53,190 nt of DNA from Frigoribacterium sp. (GTDB lineage Bacteria; Actinomycetota; Actinomycetes; Actinomycetales; Microbacteriaceae). Both the position numbers and the translations under genes were made by a program. The notes below the pieces were generated by a model. It was not told the origin of the DNA and ran no database searches. It saw only the letters and a program-made list of their open reading frames with translations. Location: the NCBI GenBank assembly GCA_025363205.1, contig JANYEI010000170.1, positions 1-53,190 of the forward strand, written 5' to 3'. Below, piece by piece: positions 1 to 10,507 of the stretch (position 1 is its first letter; every line of letters begins with the position of its first letter).

Positions 1-1473
<1,473 letters not shown>

Positions 1474-1580
1474 AGTGTTCTCCTTGTCGGGCCGACTCCC
1501 GATAAGAAGAGGGCCTTAATTGTGGACGGGTCTCATTTCGAGCCGCTCATTAGTTGTCCATTGGTCAATCAGCCTGTTCG

Positions 1581-1868
1581 TTAGGGCGTTTCGGATGAAA
1601 CGCCGACTGTGTCGTTCGTGTGATTTGCCATGACTGCCGTCAGAAGTCCTGCGGTACCGAGTGCACCATCCGCTCGAAGAGCACGTGCGATCGCTTTGCG
1701 AGCGATCGCCGTTTCAACACAGCGGGTTGTCGGATGCACCCAAGCGCCGCGGCCGGGAGCAGTTGCGGAAACATCCACAACGGCTTCGCCCTCACGCGCT
1801 ACTACCCTCACGAGGAGAGATCTGTCAGTACGTTTACGGCAGCCGAGACAGGTTCTAACGGGGTTCAT
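1581..1868 (-). CDS. ylxR: YlxR-family (DUF448) small RNA-binding protein
   Basis: This 95-residue protein has the family signature near its N-terminus (RTCLGCRKR, residues 5-13) and a GRGAWVHP block in the middle. YlxR proteins are small, basic nucleic-acid-binding proteins almost always encoded between nusA and infB, as here. Some members affect RNase P or act as nucleoid-associated regulators; the role in this organism is not known. The ATG at 1868 was chosen because GAAGGGGA lies just upstream and the family signature begins four residues later. Longer upstream starts would only add sequence overlapping the nusA end. The gap to the nusA stop is 34 nt. Confidence 0.9.
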   Translation of the reverse strand: MNPVRTCLGCRKRTDRSLLVRVVAREGEAVVDVSATAPGRGAWVHPTTRCVETAIARKAIARALRADGALGTAGLLTAVMANHTNDTVGVSSETP

Positions 1869-1902
1869 CTTATCCCCTTCTTGAGCAGCGCGCCGAGCGC
1901 AC

Positions 1903-2898
1903 TCAGTCCTGGTCGAGGATCGAGTCCGGCTGAATGTCGATGCGGGCACCGGTGAGCTTCGCCGCGAGGCGGGCGTTTTGGCCCTCCTTGCCGATGGCGA
2001 GGGAGAGCTGGTAATCCGGCACGAGAGCGCGCACCGCCTTGGTCGATGCGTCGATCACATACGAGGACGTCACTTTCGCTGGCGAGAGTGCGTTGCCGAC
2101 GAAGGTCGCGAGATCCTCGTTGTAGTCGACGATGTCAATCTTTTCGTTGTTGAGCTCGGCGGTGACGGCACGCACACGCTGGCCGAGTTCGCCGATGCAG
2201 GCGCCCTTGGCGTTGACGCCCGGCTCATTCGCCTTTACTGCGATCTTGGTACGGTGGCCAGCCTCGCGCGCGAGCGAGACGATCTCGACAACACCGCTCG
2301 CAATCTCCGGCACCTCGAGGGCGAACAGCTTGCGGACGAGAGAGGGGTGCGTGCGGGAGACCGTGATCTGGGGACCCTTCAACCCCCTACTCACGCTCGT
2401 GACATAGACACGGATGCGGGAGCCGTGCGCGTAGACCTCGCCAGGCACCTGCTCTTCCGGCGGAAGAATGGCCTCGATTGAACCAAGGTCCACGTGGATC
2501 ATTCGCGGATTCGGACCCTGCTGGATTACGCCGGCGATGATGTCGCCCTCGCGGCCCTTAAACTCACCGAGCACCTTGTCGTCGCCGATATCTCTAAGGC
2601 GCTGGTTGATGACCTGCTTTGCCGCGAAGGCGCCGATGCGGCCGAAGTCCTCCGGCACGTCCTCAGCCTCGCCGATCACCTCACCCTCGTCGTTCAGCTC
2701 GGGCACGAAGATGCTCACGTGGCCCGACTTGCGGTCAAGCGACACCCGCGCGTGTGCGTTGCCGTCCTTGGTTTCCGGCGTCTCGGTGTGCTTGAGGTAG
2801 GCCGTGAGGATGGCCTGCTCAATGATCACAACGAGTTCGTTGAACGGAATTTCGCGCTCACGCTCCATGAGGCGCAGCACGCTCAGGTCGATGTCCAC
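1903..2898 (-). CDS. nusA: Transcription termination/antitermination factor NusA
   Basis: NusA binds RNA polymerase and nascent RNA and modulates pausing, termination and antitermination. The 331-residue protein shows the N-terminal RNAP-binding domain (from MDIDLSVLRLMEREREIPF), an S1 domain around residues 110-180 (GDIIAGVIQQG) and two KH domains (GACIGELGQRVRAV and LSLAIGKEGQNARLAAKLTG). It ends soon after the second KH domain and lacks the acidic C-terminal repeats of E. coli NusA; short forms are normal in actinobacteria. The GTG start at 2898 is preceded by GGAGG. No rimP gene lies upstream, where many bacteria have one; the 195 nt before this gene hold only a short hairpin. Confidence 0.97.
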   Translation of the reverse strand: MDIDLSVLRLMEREREIPFNELVVIIEQAILTAYLKHTETPETKDGNAHARVSLDRKSGHVSIFVPELNDEGEVIGEAEDVPEDFGRIGAFAAKQVINQRLRDIGDDKVLGEFKGREGDIIAGVIQQGPNPRMIHVDLGSIEAILPPEEQVPGEVYAHGSRIRVYVTSVSRGLKGPQITVSRTHPSLVRKLFALEVPEIASGVVEIVSLAREAGHRTKIAVKANEPGVNAKGACIGELGQRVRAVTAELNNEKIDIVDYNEDLATFVGNALSPAKVTSSYVIDASTKAVRALVPDYQLSLAIGKEGQNARLAAKLTGARIDIQPDSILDQD

Positions 2899-2977
2899 TG
2901 AGGGCCTCCACTATTTTCGGTTGTCATGTCGTGCACTGCAGTCGCGCACACGAAGTCTGCTTCTAAGTTAGCAGGGT

Positions 2978-2992
2978 GGGGCGCGTCGCCCC
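2978..2992. repeat. Short GC-rich hairpin between proS and nusA
   Basis: GGGGCG and CGCCCC form a perfect 6-bp stem with a CGT loop. It lies after the proS stop and about 80 nt before the nusA start on the same strand. No T-tract follows on the minus strand, so it may be a weak or factor-assisted terminator or simply a processing hairpin. Confidence 0.35.
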
Positions 2993-3093
2993 GGACTCGT
3001 GTCATCTCTCGCTTGGCTGCCCTTCGACCCGGCAGAATCGGAGCTACCGGCAGTCGGGATAGGAGCTCGGGCAGGAGACCAGCCCGTTCCCGT

Positions 3094-4941
3094 TCAGTCC
3101 AGCGCGGCCACTGCCTCGACGACGTCGACCAGTGCGACAGGTGTTTTCACGCCAGTGCGGCGGTCCCAGAGCTCGACCATTCCCTCGGCAAATCCCTTGC
3201 CAACGATCACGATGATCGGAACGCCGATGAGCTCGGCATCGCCGAACTTGACTCCGGGCGAGACTTTCGGTCGCTCGTCGACCAGCACGTCGTAGCCCCG
3301 CTTTTCGAAGTCATCGGCGAGCGAGACGGCAGCATCCAGCACCTCGATCTCTTTGGTAGCCGCCACGACGTGAAGGTCGAACGGCGCGACATTGCGCGGC
3401 CAAATCAGGCCCCGTTCGTCGTTGTTCGCCTCGGCGATCACCGCAAGGATGCGGGTGACGCCGATGCCGTACGACCCCATCGTGACGGTGACGAGCTTTC
3501 CGTTCTCGTCGAGAACCTTGAGACCGAGCGTCTCGGCGAAGAAGCGGCCGAGCTGGAAGACGTGCCCCAATTCCATTCCGCGGGCGAGCTCGACCGGACC
3601 GGAGCCATCCGGTGCAGGGTCGCCCGCTTGAACCTCGGAAACCTCGATCGTTCCATCGGAGACGAAGTCGCGGCCGGCGACGAGGCCAAACACGTGCTTG
3701 CCGTTCTCGTTGGCGCCGGTGATCCAGCCCGAGCCGTCAGAAATACGCGGATCGGTGAGAAAGCGGATGCCTGTTGTCGAGACGGCCCGGGCTTCCGCGG
3801 CCGCGGCTTCCGCTGCAGCACGCTCCTTCTTCGTGAGTTGCGGATCGATTGCTCGGCCGGCGCCAAGCACCGCGCCGCCCGCGGTCCACGGGCCGATGTA
3901 GCCCTTCACGAGTCCGGGATGACTCGCGAAGTCGCTCTCGTTCGCTGCTTCGATGTCGGCCGGGGCGAATGCTGCCTCCGCGCGCTTGAGGTCGACGTCT
4001 CGGTCGCCGGGGAGTCCGACGACAACGAGCTCGCGAGATCCGTCTGGATTGATCAGGGCGAGCACAATGTTCTTGAGAGTGTCGGCAGCAGTCCACGGCT
4101 GGCCGTCCGTGCGCGGATGATTTCGGTTCGCCACCTCGACGAGGGTCTGGATAGTGGGCGTGTCCGGAGTATCGAAGACCTCGGGCGGGGTGAGCCCGTC
4201 AAACGAACGCGGCTCGGGAACGAGGGTCTCGAATGCCTCGACGTTCGCCGCGTATCCGCCGGCCGAGCGGACGAAAGTGTCTTCACCGATTGGCGTCGGG
4301 TGCAGGAATTCTTCGCTGCGGGCGCCCCCCATGAGTCCGCTGTCGGCCTTGACGATCACATAATCGAGGCCGAGTCGCGTGAAGATGCGCTCGTAGGCAT
4401 CACGCTGCTTCTGGTACGACAGGTCGAGACCGGCATCGGTGTAATCGAACGAATAGGCGTCTTTCATCGTGAACTCACGGCCACGGAGCAGCCCGGCACG
4501 AGGACGAGCTTCATCACGGTACTTGTCTTGAATCTGGTAGATCGCGAGCGGAAGTTCCTTGTAGGACGAATAGAGATCTTTGACGAGCAGGGTAAAGACC
4601 TCTTCATGGGTCGGGGCGAGAAGATAATCCGCTCCCTTTCGGTCCTTCAGCCGGAAGATTCCGTCGCCATACTTTTCCCAGCGACCGGAGAGTTCGTAGG
4701 CTTCGCGAGGCAGCAGCGCGGGAAAGTGCACCTCCTGGGCCCCAATGCCCTCCATCTCGTCACGGATGATCGACTCGATGCGGCGCTTAACTTTCAGGCC
4801 GAGCGGCAGCCAGGCGAAGATGCCCGGGCCCTGGCGCCGGATGTAGCCGGCACGCACGAGCAGACGGTGACTGGTCACCTCCGCATCGGAGGGGTCTTCG
4901 CGAAGGGTCCGGACAAACAGCTGGGAGAGTCGTGTTGGCAC
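3094..4941 (-). CDS. proS: Prolyl-tRNA synthetase (bacterial type)
   Basis: This class II synthetase charges tRNA-Pro with proline. The 615-residue protein carries class II motif 1 ([14 protein letters not shown]), motif 2 ([20 protein letters not shown]) and motif 3 with GIGVTR near residue 510. The long segment between motifs 2 and 3 (about residues 225-400) corresponds to the YbaK-like editing insertion of the bacterial-type enzyme, which hydrolyses mischarged Ala-tRNA-Pro. A C-terminal anticodon-binding domain follows. The start is GTG at 4941; a TAAAAT hexamer ends 6 nt upstream, so the transcript is probably leaderless. The gene lies downstream of ispG on the same strand but with 114 nt of its own upstream sequence. 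Confidence 0.97.
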   Translation of the reverse strand: MPTRLSQLFVRTLREDPSDAEVTSHRLLVRAGYIRRQGPGIFAWLPLGLKVKRRIESIIRDEMEGIGAQEVHFPALLPREAYELSGRWEKYGDGIFRLKDRKGADYLLAPTHEEVFTLLVKDLYSSYKELPLAIYQIQDKYRDEARPRAGLLRGREFTMKDAYSFDYTDAGLDLSYQKQRDAYERIFTRLGLDYVIVKADSGLMGGARSEEFLHPTPIGEDTFVRSAGGYAANVEAFETLVPEPRSFDGLTPPEVFDTPDTPTIQTLVEVANRNHPRTDGQPWTAADTLKNIVLALINPDGSRELVVVGLPGDRDVDLKRAEAAFAPADIEAANESDFASHPGLVKGYIGPWTAGGAVLGAGRAIDPQLTKKERAAAEAAAAEARAVSTTGIRFLTDPRISDGSGWITGANENGKHVFGLVAGRDFVSDGTIEVSEVQAGDPAPDGSGPVELARGMELGHVFQLGRFFAETLGLKVLDENGKLVTVTMGSYGIGVTRILAVIAEANNDERGLIWPRNVAPFDLHVVAATKEIEVLDAAVSLADDFEKRGYDVLVDERPKVSPGVKFGDAELIGVPIIVIVGKGFAEGMVELWDRRTGVKTPVALVDVVEAVAALD

Positions 4942-4947
4942 GTGAAT

Positions 4948-4969
4948 ATTTTAGCCGCCACCCGTGGCG
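4948..4969 (-). promoter_or_regulatory. Probable proS promoter with hyphenated palindrome
   Basis: A minus-strand TAAAAT (4948-4953) ends 6 nt before the GTG of proS, the spacing expected for a leaderless transcript. Immediately upstream, CGCCAC-CC-GTGGCG (4956-4969) is a perfect 6-2-6 palindrome lying between the -10 and the expected -35 position, a typical place for a repressor site. No regulator can be named. Confidence 0.45.
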
Positions 4970-5014
4970 CAGGGTTTTACGCCTTCGTACAATCCAAGAC
5001 TGCGTCCATTACGG

Positions 5015-5046
5015 GCGCACAGAGACCAAAGCGCACAGAGACCAAA
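5015..5046. repeat. 16-bp perfect tandem duplication
   Basis: GCGCACAGAGACCAAA occurs twice back to back (5015-5030 and 5031-5046), followed by GCG, the first bases of a third copy. It lies between the ispG stop and the proS promoter and is probably a replication-slippage product. Confidence 0.8.
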
Positions 5047-5055
5047 GCGGCGTGC

Positions 5056-6204
5056 TCAGGCCGTGACGACCTCGGGAGATCCGACCGCCCCCGGCGGCAT
5101 CTCCGCCGCCAGGCGATTGGCTTCCTCGATGAGAGTGGCGACGATCTCCGACTCCGGTACGGTCTTGATGACCTCGCCTTTGACAAAGATCTGGCCGCGG
5201 CCGTTCCCGCTGGCAACACCGAGGTCAGCCTCGCGGGCCTCCCCCGGACCGTTGACAACACAGCCCATCACGGCCACACGCAAGGGAACCGTCATCTTCT
5301 CGAGGCCGGCGGTGACATCGTTGGCGAGCTGGTAGACATCCACCTGCGCTCGTCCGCAACTCGGGCAGGAGACGATCTCGAGCTTGCGCTCACGCAGGTT
5401 GAGCGACTGCAAAATCTGCAGGCCGACTTTGATTTCCGTCACTGGAGGAGCCGAGAGCGAGACGCGAATGGTGTCGCCGATGCCCTCCCCGAGCAGGATT
5501 CCAAATGCCGTCGCCGACTTGATCGTGCCCTGGAACTCCGGGCCGGCCTCTGTGACGCCGAGATGGAGCGGCCAGTCGCCGCGCTCGGCGAGCAGTCGGT
5601 AGGCCTTCACCATCACGACCGGATCGTTGTGCTTCACCGAGATCTTGAAGTCGTGAAAGTCGTGCTCTTCGAAGAGGCTCGCCTCCCACACCGCACTCTC
5701 AACCAGGGCCTCTGCCGTTGCCTTGCCGTATTTCTGCATGATGCTCGGCTCGAGCGATCCCGCGTTCACCCCAATGCGAATCGAAACGCCTGCCGCCTTG
5801 GCCGCGGCGGAGATCTTACCGACCTGGTCATCGAACCTCCGGATGTTTCCGGGGTTGACGCGCACGGCGCCGACACCGGCGTCGATGGCCGTGAAAACGT
5901 AGCGCGGCTGGAAGTGGATGTCGGCAATAACCGGGATCTGGCTCTTGCCCGCGATGATGTGCAGCACATCCGCGTCGTCCTGGTGCGGCACAGCGACGCG
6001 CACGATGTCACAGCCGGTCGCTGTGAGCTCGGCGATCTGCTGGAGAGTGGCATTGATGTTGGTGGTCTGCGTCGTGGTCATCGACTGGACGCTCACCTGG
6101 GCATCGCCGCCGACTTTCACCTTGCCAACTGAAATCTGGCGGGTCTTGCGACGCGGAGCTAAGACGGGAGGAGCGAGGGGCATACCCAAGTTGATTGCTG
6201 GCAC
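5056..6204 (-). CDS. ispG: 4-hydroxy-3-methylbut-2-enyl diphosphate synthase (IspG/GcpE)
   Basis: IspG converts MEcPP to HMBPP, the penultimate step of the non-mevalonate isoprenoid pathway, using a [4Fe-4S] cluster. The 382-residue protein has the TIM-barrel N-terminal half ([38 protein letters not shown]) and the C-terminal cluster domain. The three cluster cysteines are C280 and C283 (CPSCGR) and C315 ([10 protein letters not shown]), and E322 of the same motif is the fourth-ligand candidate. The start taken is GTG at 6204; an in-frame ATG seven codons later is possible. It lies between the M50 protease and proS, and dxr of the same pathway is 4 kb upstream. Confidence 0.96.
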   Translation of the reverse strand: MPAINLGMPLAPPVLAPRRKTRQISVGKVKVGGDAQVSVQSMTTTQTTNINATLQQIAELTATGCDIVRVAVPHQDDADVLHIIAGKSQIPVIADIHFQPRYVFTAIDAGVGAVRVNPGNIRRFDDQVGKISAAAKAAGVSIRIGVNAGSLEPSIMQKYGKATAEALVESAVWEASLFEEHDFHDFKISVKHNDPVVMVKAYRLLAERGDWPLHLGVTEAGPEFQGTIKSATAFGILLGEGIGDTIRVSLSAPPVTEIKVGLQILQSLNLRERKLEIVSCPSCGRAQVDVYQLANDVTAGLEKMTVPLRVAVMGCVVNGPGEAREADLGVASGNGRGQIFVKGEVIKTVPESEIVATLIEEANRLAAEMPPGAVGSPEVVTA

Positions 6205-6248
6205 TCCGCAATCCTAAGCCGCCGCTGGTGGGCAGTCGCTGGGACTGT

Positions 6249-6288
6249 CCCTACTTCAGTGCTATCGGCCCTACTTCAGTGCTATCGG
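6249..6288. repeat. 20-bp perfect tandem duplication over the end of the M50 protease gene
   Basis: CCCTACTTCAGTGCTATCGG is present twice with no spacer (6249-6268 and 6269-6288). The inner copy contains the last codons and the TAG of the protease gene; the outer copy is untranslated. It looks like recent slippage that duplicated the gene's 3' tip. Confidence 0.85.
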
Positions 6289-7647
6289 CTTGACGATGTC
6301 AGCATAGATGAGCAGCACGCTCATCGCGCCGAGCACGAGCACGACACCGAAGGTGAGGGGCACCATCCGGGCGATGTCAACCGGCCCGGGATCCGGTCGC
6401 TTGAACAACTTCGCGAGGGCGCGGCGGATTCCTTCCCAGAGCGCCCCGGCCACGTGTCCGCCATCGAGGGGCAGAAGCGGCACGAGGTTGAAGACCAGCA
6501 GTGCCACGTTGAGCGACGCGATGAGCCCGAGAAGGAACGAGAAGCGCTCGGCAAATGGCGAGGTCTGCGTCGCGGTCACCTCACCGGCAATCCGACCAAC
6601 GCCGACGACGCTCACCGGGCCGTTCGGATCACGCGCCTCCGTACCGAACGCGGCTTTTGCGACATCTACCAGGCGCTGCGGAAGGTTGAGGATGAGGTGC
6701 ACGTCGGCGCCGATGTTGGTACCAAGGGTAGGCAGAACCCGACTGAGTGGCTGGCGTGCGAGCACGACGTCCGGCCCGATCCCGAGGAAGCCAACCTTTT
6801 CGGTGATGGCCGCGCCGTTCTTGTCTTTCACAACGGCGCCCTTGGTGGTCACGACGTTGCGAACGGTAAGCAGCGGTACCGCGGTCAGCACCGTGGTCTC
6901 GCCGGCCCGCTTCACCGTGATCTCGACATTCTTGCCCGCCGACCTGCGGATGACCGCAGTGACCTGGTCCCAGGTGGGATAGTCGATGGAGGCGACCCTG
7001 ATGATCTGGTCACCGGGTTTGAGACCAGCCGCCGATCCGGGCGCTACCGGGTCGCTTGCAGAGCATGCATCCGCAGTGCTGGAAGCCGGCAGAACGCAGG
7101 CCGAGACGCTGCCGACGGCGAGTTGCTGGGTGCCGAAGCCGCTCAGCACGATGGCGAACAGCACGACCGCGATCACGAGGTTCATGAACGGTCCGCCGAG
7201 CATGATGATCACCCGCTTGAAGATCGGGAGCTTGTAGAAGACACGGTCCTCGTCACCGGAGGTGATGGTGTCGGCGCTCGCGCTGCGCGCGTCCTGCACC
7301 AGGGTTTGGAAGAAACCGGTGCTCGAAGTGCGTCCCGCGGCCTCGTATTCGTCCTCGAGAAAGGAGGCGTCGGTGCCAGAGGTGCGGGCTCGACCGCCCG
7401 CTTTGGCTGGGGGGTACATACCCGCCATGGAAATGTAGCCGCCGAGCGGGATGGCCTTGATCCCGTACTCGGTCTCGCCTTTCCGGCGCGAAAAGATCGT
7501 GGGCCCGAACCCGATCATGTATTGGGCGACCTTCACTCCGAAGAGCTTGGCTGGCACAAGGTGCCCGATTTCATGGAGGCCGATCGACAGGGCGATGCCG
7601 ATGACGACGACTACGATGCCGAGGATGTAAAGCAGGACGGTTTCCAC
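6271..7647 (-). CDS. rseP: M50 site-2 zinc metalloprotease (RseP/Rip1 type)
   Basis: This intramembrane protease cuts transmembrane substrates such as anti-sigma factors. In the 458-residue protein, TM1 (residues 3-24) leads into the zinc motif H25-E26-I27-G28-H29. A PDZ-like domain occupies about residues 185-290 (GSAAGLKPGDQIIRV), and the second zinc-ligand motif LLPLDGGH lies in a late TM helix near the C-terminus. A final TM segment follows (VPLTFGVVLVLGAMSVLLI). The start is GTG at 7647. The position between dxr and ispG is the usual actinobacterial one. The stop lies inside the 20-bp duplication described separately. Substrates cannot be deduced from the window. Confidence 0.93.
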   Translation of the reverse strand: METVLLYILGIVVVVIGIALSIGLHEIGHLVPAKLFGVKVAQYMIGFGPTIFSRRKGETEYGIKAIPLGGYISMAGMYPPAKAGGRARTSGTDASFLEDEYEAAGRTSSTGFFQTLVQDARSASADTITSGDEDRVFYKLPIFKRVIIMLGGPFMNLVIAVVLFAIVLSGFGTQQLAVGSVSACVLPASSTADACSASDPVAPGSAAGLKPGDQIIRVASIDYPTWDQVTAVIRRSAGKNVEITVKRAGETTVLTAVPLLTVRNVVTTKGAVVKDKNGAAITEKVGFLGIGPDVVLARQPLSRVLPTLGTNIGADVHLILNLPQRLVDVAKAAFGTEARDPNGPVSVVGVGRIAGEVTATQTSPFAERFSFLLGLIASLNVALLVFNLVPLLPLDGGHVAGALWEGIRRALAKLFKRPDPGPVDIARMVPLTFGVVLVLGAMSVLLIYADIVKPIALK

Positions 7648-7724
7648 GCTGTTCAGCGTATCCGCCCGAGGCTGAGGGTCGGCGGTGGGGTGGCTTGTGA
7701 TTTTCTATGGCGCACAATGGAGCA

Positions 7725-9011
7725 ATGAGCACTAATTCGAACCGGTCGTCGACCGCCGAATTCGCCGCCGGCGATCTTGTCGGCGACCGCTTCCGCATCG
7801 AGTCGGTCGTGGGAGTTGGCGGCATGGCGACCGTCTACCGGTGCGTCGATGAATCACTCGGCCGTACCGTGGCGCTCAAGGTTTTTCGTTCTGAGCTCGC
7901 GGACGCCGATGACGTGCGGCGGCAGCGCGATGAGGTGCAACTGCTCGCCTCCCTCAATGCCCCCGGCCTGGTCACGCTGTTTGACGCTGTCGCGGAGGGT
8001 GGAGTCGGCGATCACGGCAGAGCGTTCCTCGTGCTCGAATTCGTGGACGGGATCGACCTGCGCAGCAAGCTGCTCGATGGCCCTCCCGAGCCAGCATTTA
8101 TTGCCCGGATCGGATCGGATGTCGCGGGCGCGCTCTCCTATATCCACAGGCGTGGTGTTGTGCATCGCGACGTGAAGCCGAGCAACATTCTTCTTCCCCA
8201 CGATCATTCCACCCCAGGCACACCGCTCGCCAAGCTCGCGGACTTCGGTATCGCCCGGCTGCTCGACGACGCGCGGATGACGGCGACTGGCACGGTGATC
8301 GGCACCGCGACCTACCTGAGTCCCGAGCAGGCGCAGGGAGCAACGGTGGGCACAGCGAGCGATGTCTACTCACTCGGACTCGTGCTGCTCGAAAGCCTGA
8401 CCGGGTTACGGGCATTCCCCGGCACCGCGATCGAGGCGGTGCTCGCGCGGCTGGCCAGGGACCCCGAGATCCCGCTCACTATCGGCGATCCCTGGCGCAC
8501 ACTCCTGACAGCGATGACGGCTCGGCACCCCCCGGACCGGCCGGATGCCGCGAGCGTGGCCGCGACCCTCCTCGAACCGACTTTTCTCGACGCGCCAGTG
8601 CCCGGCACCGAGCGGCTGGAGACCGAGCAGCCGAATACCGAGCAGCTTGACCCCACAAAGCTGCTGCCTGCAGCCGGAGAGTACCCGCCGACGATGGTGC
8701 TCGCCTCGGCGGAGCAGCTCGCTCCGACGGTGGTTCTTGCCGCGCCGACATCGAACGCGTCCCCCCCGTCGGCCGTGTCGCCTGCGACGCCCTCGACGCC
8801 CTCCCGGCGGCGCATCGCCCTCATCGGTGCCGCTGTCGTTCTCGTCGTGATCGTGCTCGCCCTGTCTCTGCCTCGCCTGAGTGCGACGGGGCCTGCCGAA
8901 TCAAGCACGTCACCGTCGCCAAAGCCGGCCTCGTCGAGTGTCGCCTACCCAGATGTGTCGGGAACCCTTGGCGACCATCTTCGGCAACTTCAGCGGAGCG
9001 TGGCCCCGTGA
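7725..9011 (+). CDS. Membrane Ser/Thr protein kinase (PknB-like, short extracellular tail)
   Basis: This 428-residue kinase has a complete Hanks-type catalytic domain at about residues 20-285: glycine loop GVGGMATVY, K52, HRDVKPSN (147-154), DFG (173-175), SPE and SDVYSLG. A Pro/Thr-rich juxtamembrane stretch follows, with three T-x-x-L motifs at T311, T323 and T335. One TM helix (364-382) and a short Ser-rich outer tail without PASTA repeats end the protein. The ATG at 7725 is preferred over the in-frame ATG at 7707 because GGAG lies just before it and the earlier ATG falls inside a possible -10 (TTCTAT). The last codons overlap the start of a lipoprotein gene (GTGA). The pair runs against the surrounding housekeeping genes. 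Confidence 0.93.
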   Translation: MSTNSNRSSTAEFAAGDLVGDRFRIESVVGVGGMATVYRCVDESLGRTVALKVFRSELADADDVRRQRDEVQLLASLNAPGLVTLFDAVAEGGVGDHGRAFLVLEFVDGIDLRSKLLDGPPEPAFIARIGSDVAGALSYIHRRGVVHRDVKPSNILLPHDHSTPGTPLAKLADFGIARLLDDARMTATGTVIGTATYLSPEQAQGATVGTASDVYSLGLVLLESLTGLRAFPGTAIEAVLARLARDPEIPLTIGDPWRTLLTAMTARHPPDRPDAASVAATLLEPTFLDAPVPGTERLETEQPNTEQLDPTKLLPAAGEYPPTMVLASAEQLAPTVVLAAPTSNASPPSAVSPATPSTPSRRRIALIGAAVVLVVIVLALSLPRLSATGPAESSTSPSPKPASSSVAYPDVSGTLGDHLRQLQRSVAP

Positions 9012-9394
9012 GGCGCGCGACAGTGTTTGCGGGACTGTTGGTCGGTGCGCTGATGCTCACCGGCTGCGTCGGAAACGGCGTACCGGCCGCAACCCCGACG
9101 ACCTCGTCCTACTCGTCATCCGCTGCCTCGCGGCTCCAGGCCGCCGTGCTGTCGGTGAGCTCGTCGGCTGCAGGCGGCGACCCGGCCGCCGCGCTCTCCC
9201 GCCTCGACGAGCTCACCGTGACGCTCGCGGACGCCCGGGCGCGCGGCGAGGTCAGTGCGGCTCGCCACGACAGTATCTCGGCAGCGATGGCCCTGGTTCG
9301 CGCAGACCTTCAGGCGGCAATCACCGCGCAAAACAACGTGAAACCCGGCAAGACCGAAGACCCGGGTAAAGGCGATCATGGCAACGGCGATTAG
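9008..9394 (+). CDS. Small predicted lipoprotein, partner of the upstream kinase
   Basis: This 128-residue protein of unknown function has a signal peptide with lipobox LTGC (C20). A Ser/Ala-rich linker is followed by a helical stretch at about residues 42-110 (alternating ASRLQAAV and [11 protein letters not shown]). It ends in a charged Gly/Lys/Asp tail. Its GTG start overlaps the stop of the kinase gene by 4 nt, so the two are translationally coupled, and the lipoprotein may be an extracytoplasmic partner of the kinase. Its stop codon overlaps that of convergent dxr. No family was recognised. Confidence 0.8.
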   Translation: MRRATVFAGLLVGALMLTGCVGNGVPAATPTTSSYSSSAASRLQAAVLSVSSSAAGGDPAAALSRLDELTVTLADARARGEVSAARHDSISAAMALVRADLQAAITAQNNVKPGKTEDPGKGDHGNGD

Positions 9395-10473
9395 CGCAGT
9401 CCGATTAGGCGATCGGCGTCCGCCCGCGCCCAACGCTCCGCTTCCGCGAGCGATTCGCGGCTCAGCACACCCGTAGAGTCATGCGCATCGACTACGGCGG
9501 TGACCGTATCGACGATATCGAGGTAGCCGATCCGCCCGGCGTGGAAGGCGAGCACCGCTTGTTCGTTGGCCGCGTTGAACACTGCGGGAAAGGTTCCCCC
9601 CTCACGCCCGACCTGCTTCGCGAGATTCACCGCGGGGAATGCCTCGGCGTCGAGCGGCTCGAAAGTCCAGGTGCTTGAAGTGGTCCAGTCCAGCGGCGTC
9701 CCGACGCCGGGCACACGATTCGGCCAGTCGAGACCGAGCGAGATCGGCAGCCGCATGTCGGGCGGCGAGCACTGCGCGATGGTCGAGCCGTCGATGAATT
9801 CGACCATGGAGTGCACGATGGATTGCGGATGCACCGTCACGTCGATGTCATCGTAGGACACGTCGAACAGGTAGTGCGCCTCGATGATCTCGAGCCCCTT
9901 GTTCACCAGGGTGGAGGAGTTGGTGGTGACCACGAGTCCCATGTCCCAGGTCGGATGCGCGAGCGCCTCACGCGGTGACACGTCTCGCAGCGACTGGCGA
10001 CTGCGCCCGCGGAACGGTCCGCCGGATGCCGTGAGCACCAGACGACGCACCTCCGCGGCCGTGCCGGCCCGTAGCGCCTGCGCGATCGCGGAGTGCTCCG
10101 AATCGACGGGCACCAGCTGGCCGGGAGCGGCGGCGCCCATCACAAGCTCGCCGCCGACAATCAGGCTCTCCTTATTGGCGAGGGCGAGCGTCGCCCCGAC
10201 CTCCAGTGCAGCAAGAGTCGGACCGAGGCCCACCGATCCCGTGATGCCATTCAGCACGACATCCGCTTCGACGGTGCGAACGAGCTGCTCGGCTTCGATC
10301 TCGCCGACGGCGATGTGTTCGACGCCAAACGCCGCCGCCTGTGCCTCGACCGCGGCACGCTGCGATCCAGCGGCGAGGCCAACCACCTCGAAGCTCTCGC
10401 GATTCGCCGCGATTACCTCGAGCGCTTGCACGCCGATCGACCCGGTCGAACCAAGGATGATGACGCGGCGCAT
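9391..10473 (-). CDS. dxr: 1-deoxy-D-xylulose 5-phosphate reductoisomerase
   Basis: Dxr converts DXP to MEP with NADPH, the first committed step of the non-mevalonate isoprenoid pathway. The 360-residue protein has the nucleotide-binding loop GSTGSIG (8-14), the ANKESLI motif, the metal/substrate-site block [17 protein letters not shown], the HPTWDMG loop and [13 protein letters not shown]. Length and all motifs are normal. An ATG start with a TAACGT hexamer ending 6 nt upstream suggests a leaderless mRNA. The stop codon overlaps that of the plus-strand lipoprotein gene. Confidence 0.97.
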   Translation of the reverse strand: MRRVIILGSTGSIGVQALEVIAANRESFEVVGLAAGSQRAAVEAQAAAFGVEHIAVGEIEAEQLVRTVEADVVLNGITGSVGLGPTLAALEVGATLALANKESLIVGGELVMGAAAPGQLVPVDSEHSAIAQALRAGTAAEVRRLVLTASGGPFRGRSRQSLRDVSPREALAHPTWDMGLVVTTNSSTLVNKGLEIIEAHYLFDVSYDDIDVTVHPQSIVHSMVEFIDGSTIAQCSPPDMRLPISLGLDWPNRVPGVGTPLDWTTSSTWTFEPLDAEAFPAVNLAKQVGREGGTFPAVFNAANEQAVLAFHAGRIGYLDIVDTVTAVVDAHDSTGVLSRESLAEAERWARADADRLIGLR

Positions 10474-10479
10474 GAGGTT

Positions 10480-10485
10480 ACGTTA
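10480..10485 (-). promoter_or_regulatory. Probable dxr -10 element (leaderless)
   Basis: TAACGT on the minus strand ends 6 nt before the dxr ATG and no Shine-Dalgarno sequence is present. It matches the TAnnnT pattern seen before several other genes here. Confidence 0.45.
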
Positions 10486-10507
10486 GCCCGTTCGCCGGTG
10501 GACCGGC

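Noticed and set aside
2926-6132. Plus-strand open frame of 1068 codons
   Set aside because: It is antisense to proS and ispG, both full-length with all motifs. The translation is Arg/Asp-rich without domains and reflects high third-position GC.
6259-7728. Plus-strand open frame of 489 codons
   Set aside because: It is opposite the M50 protease gene, which has an intact zinc motif and PDZ domain.
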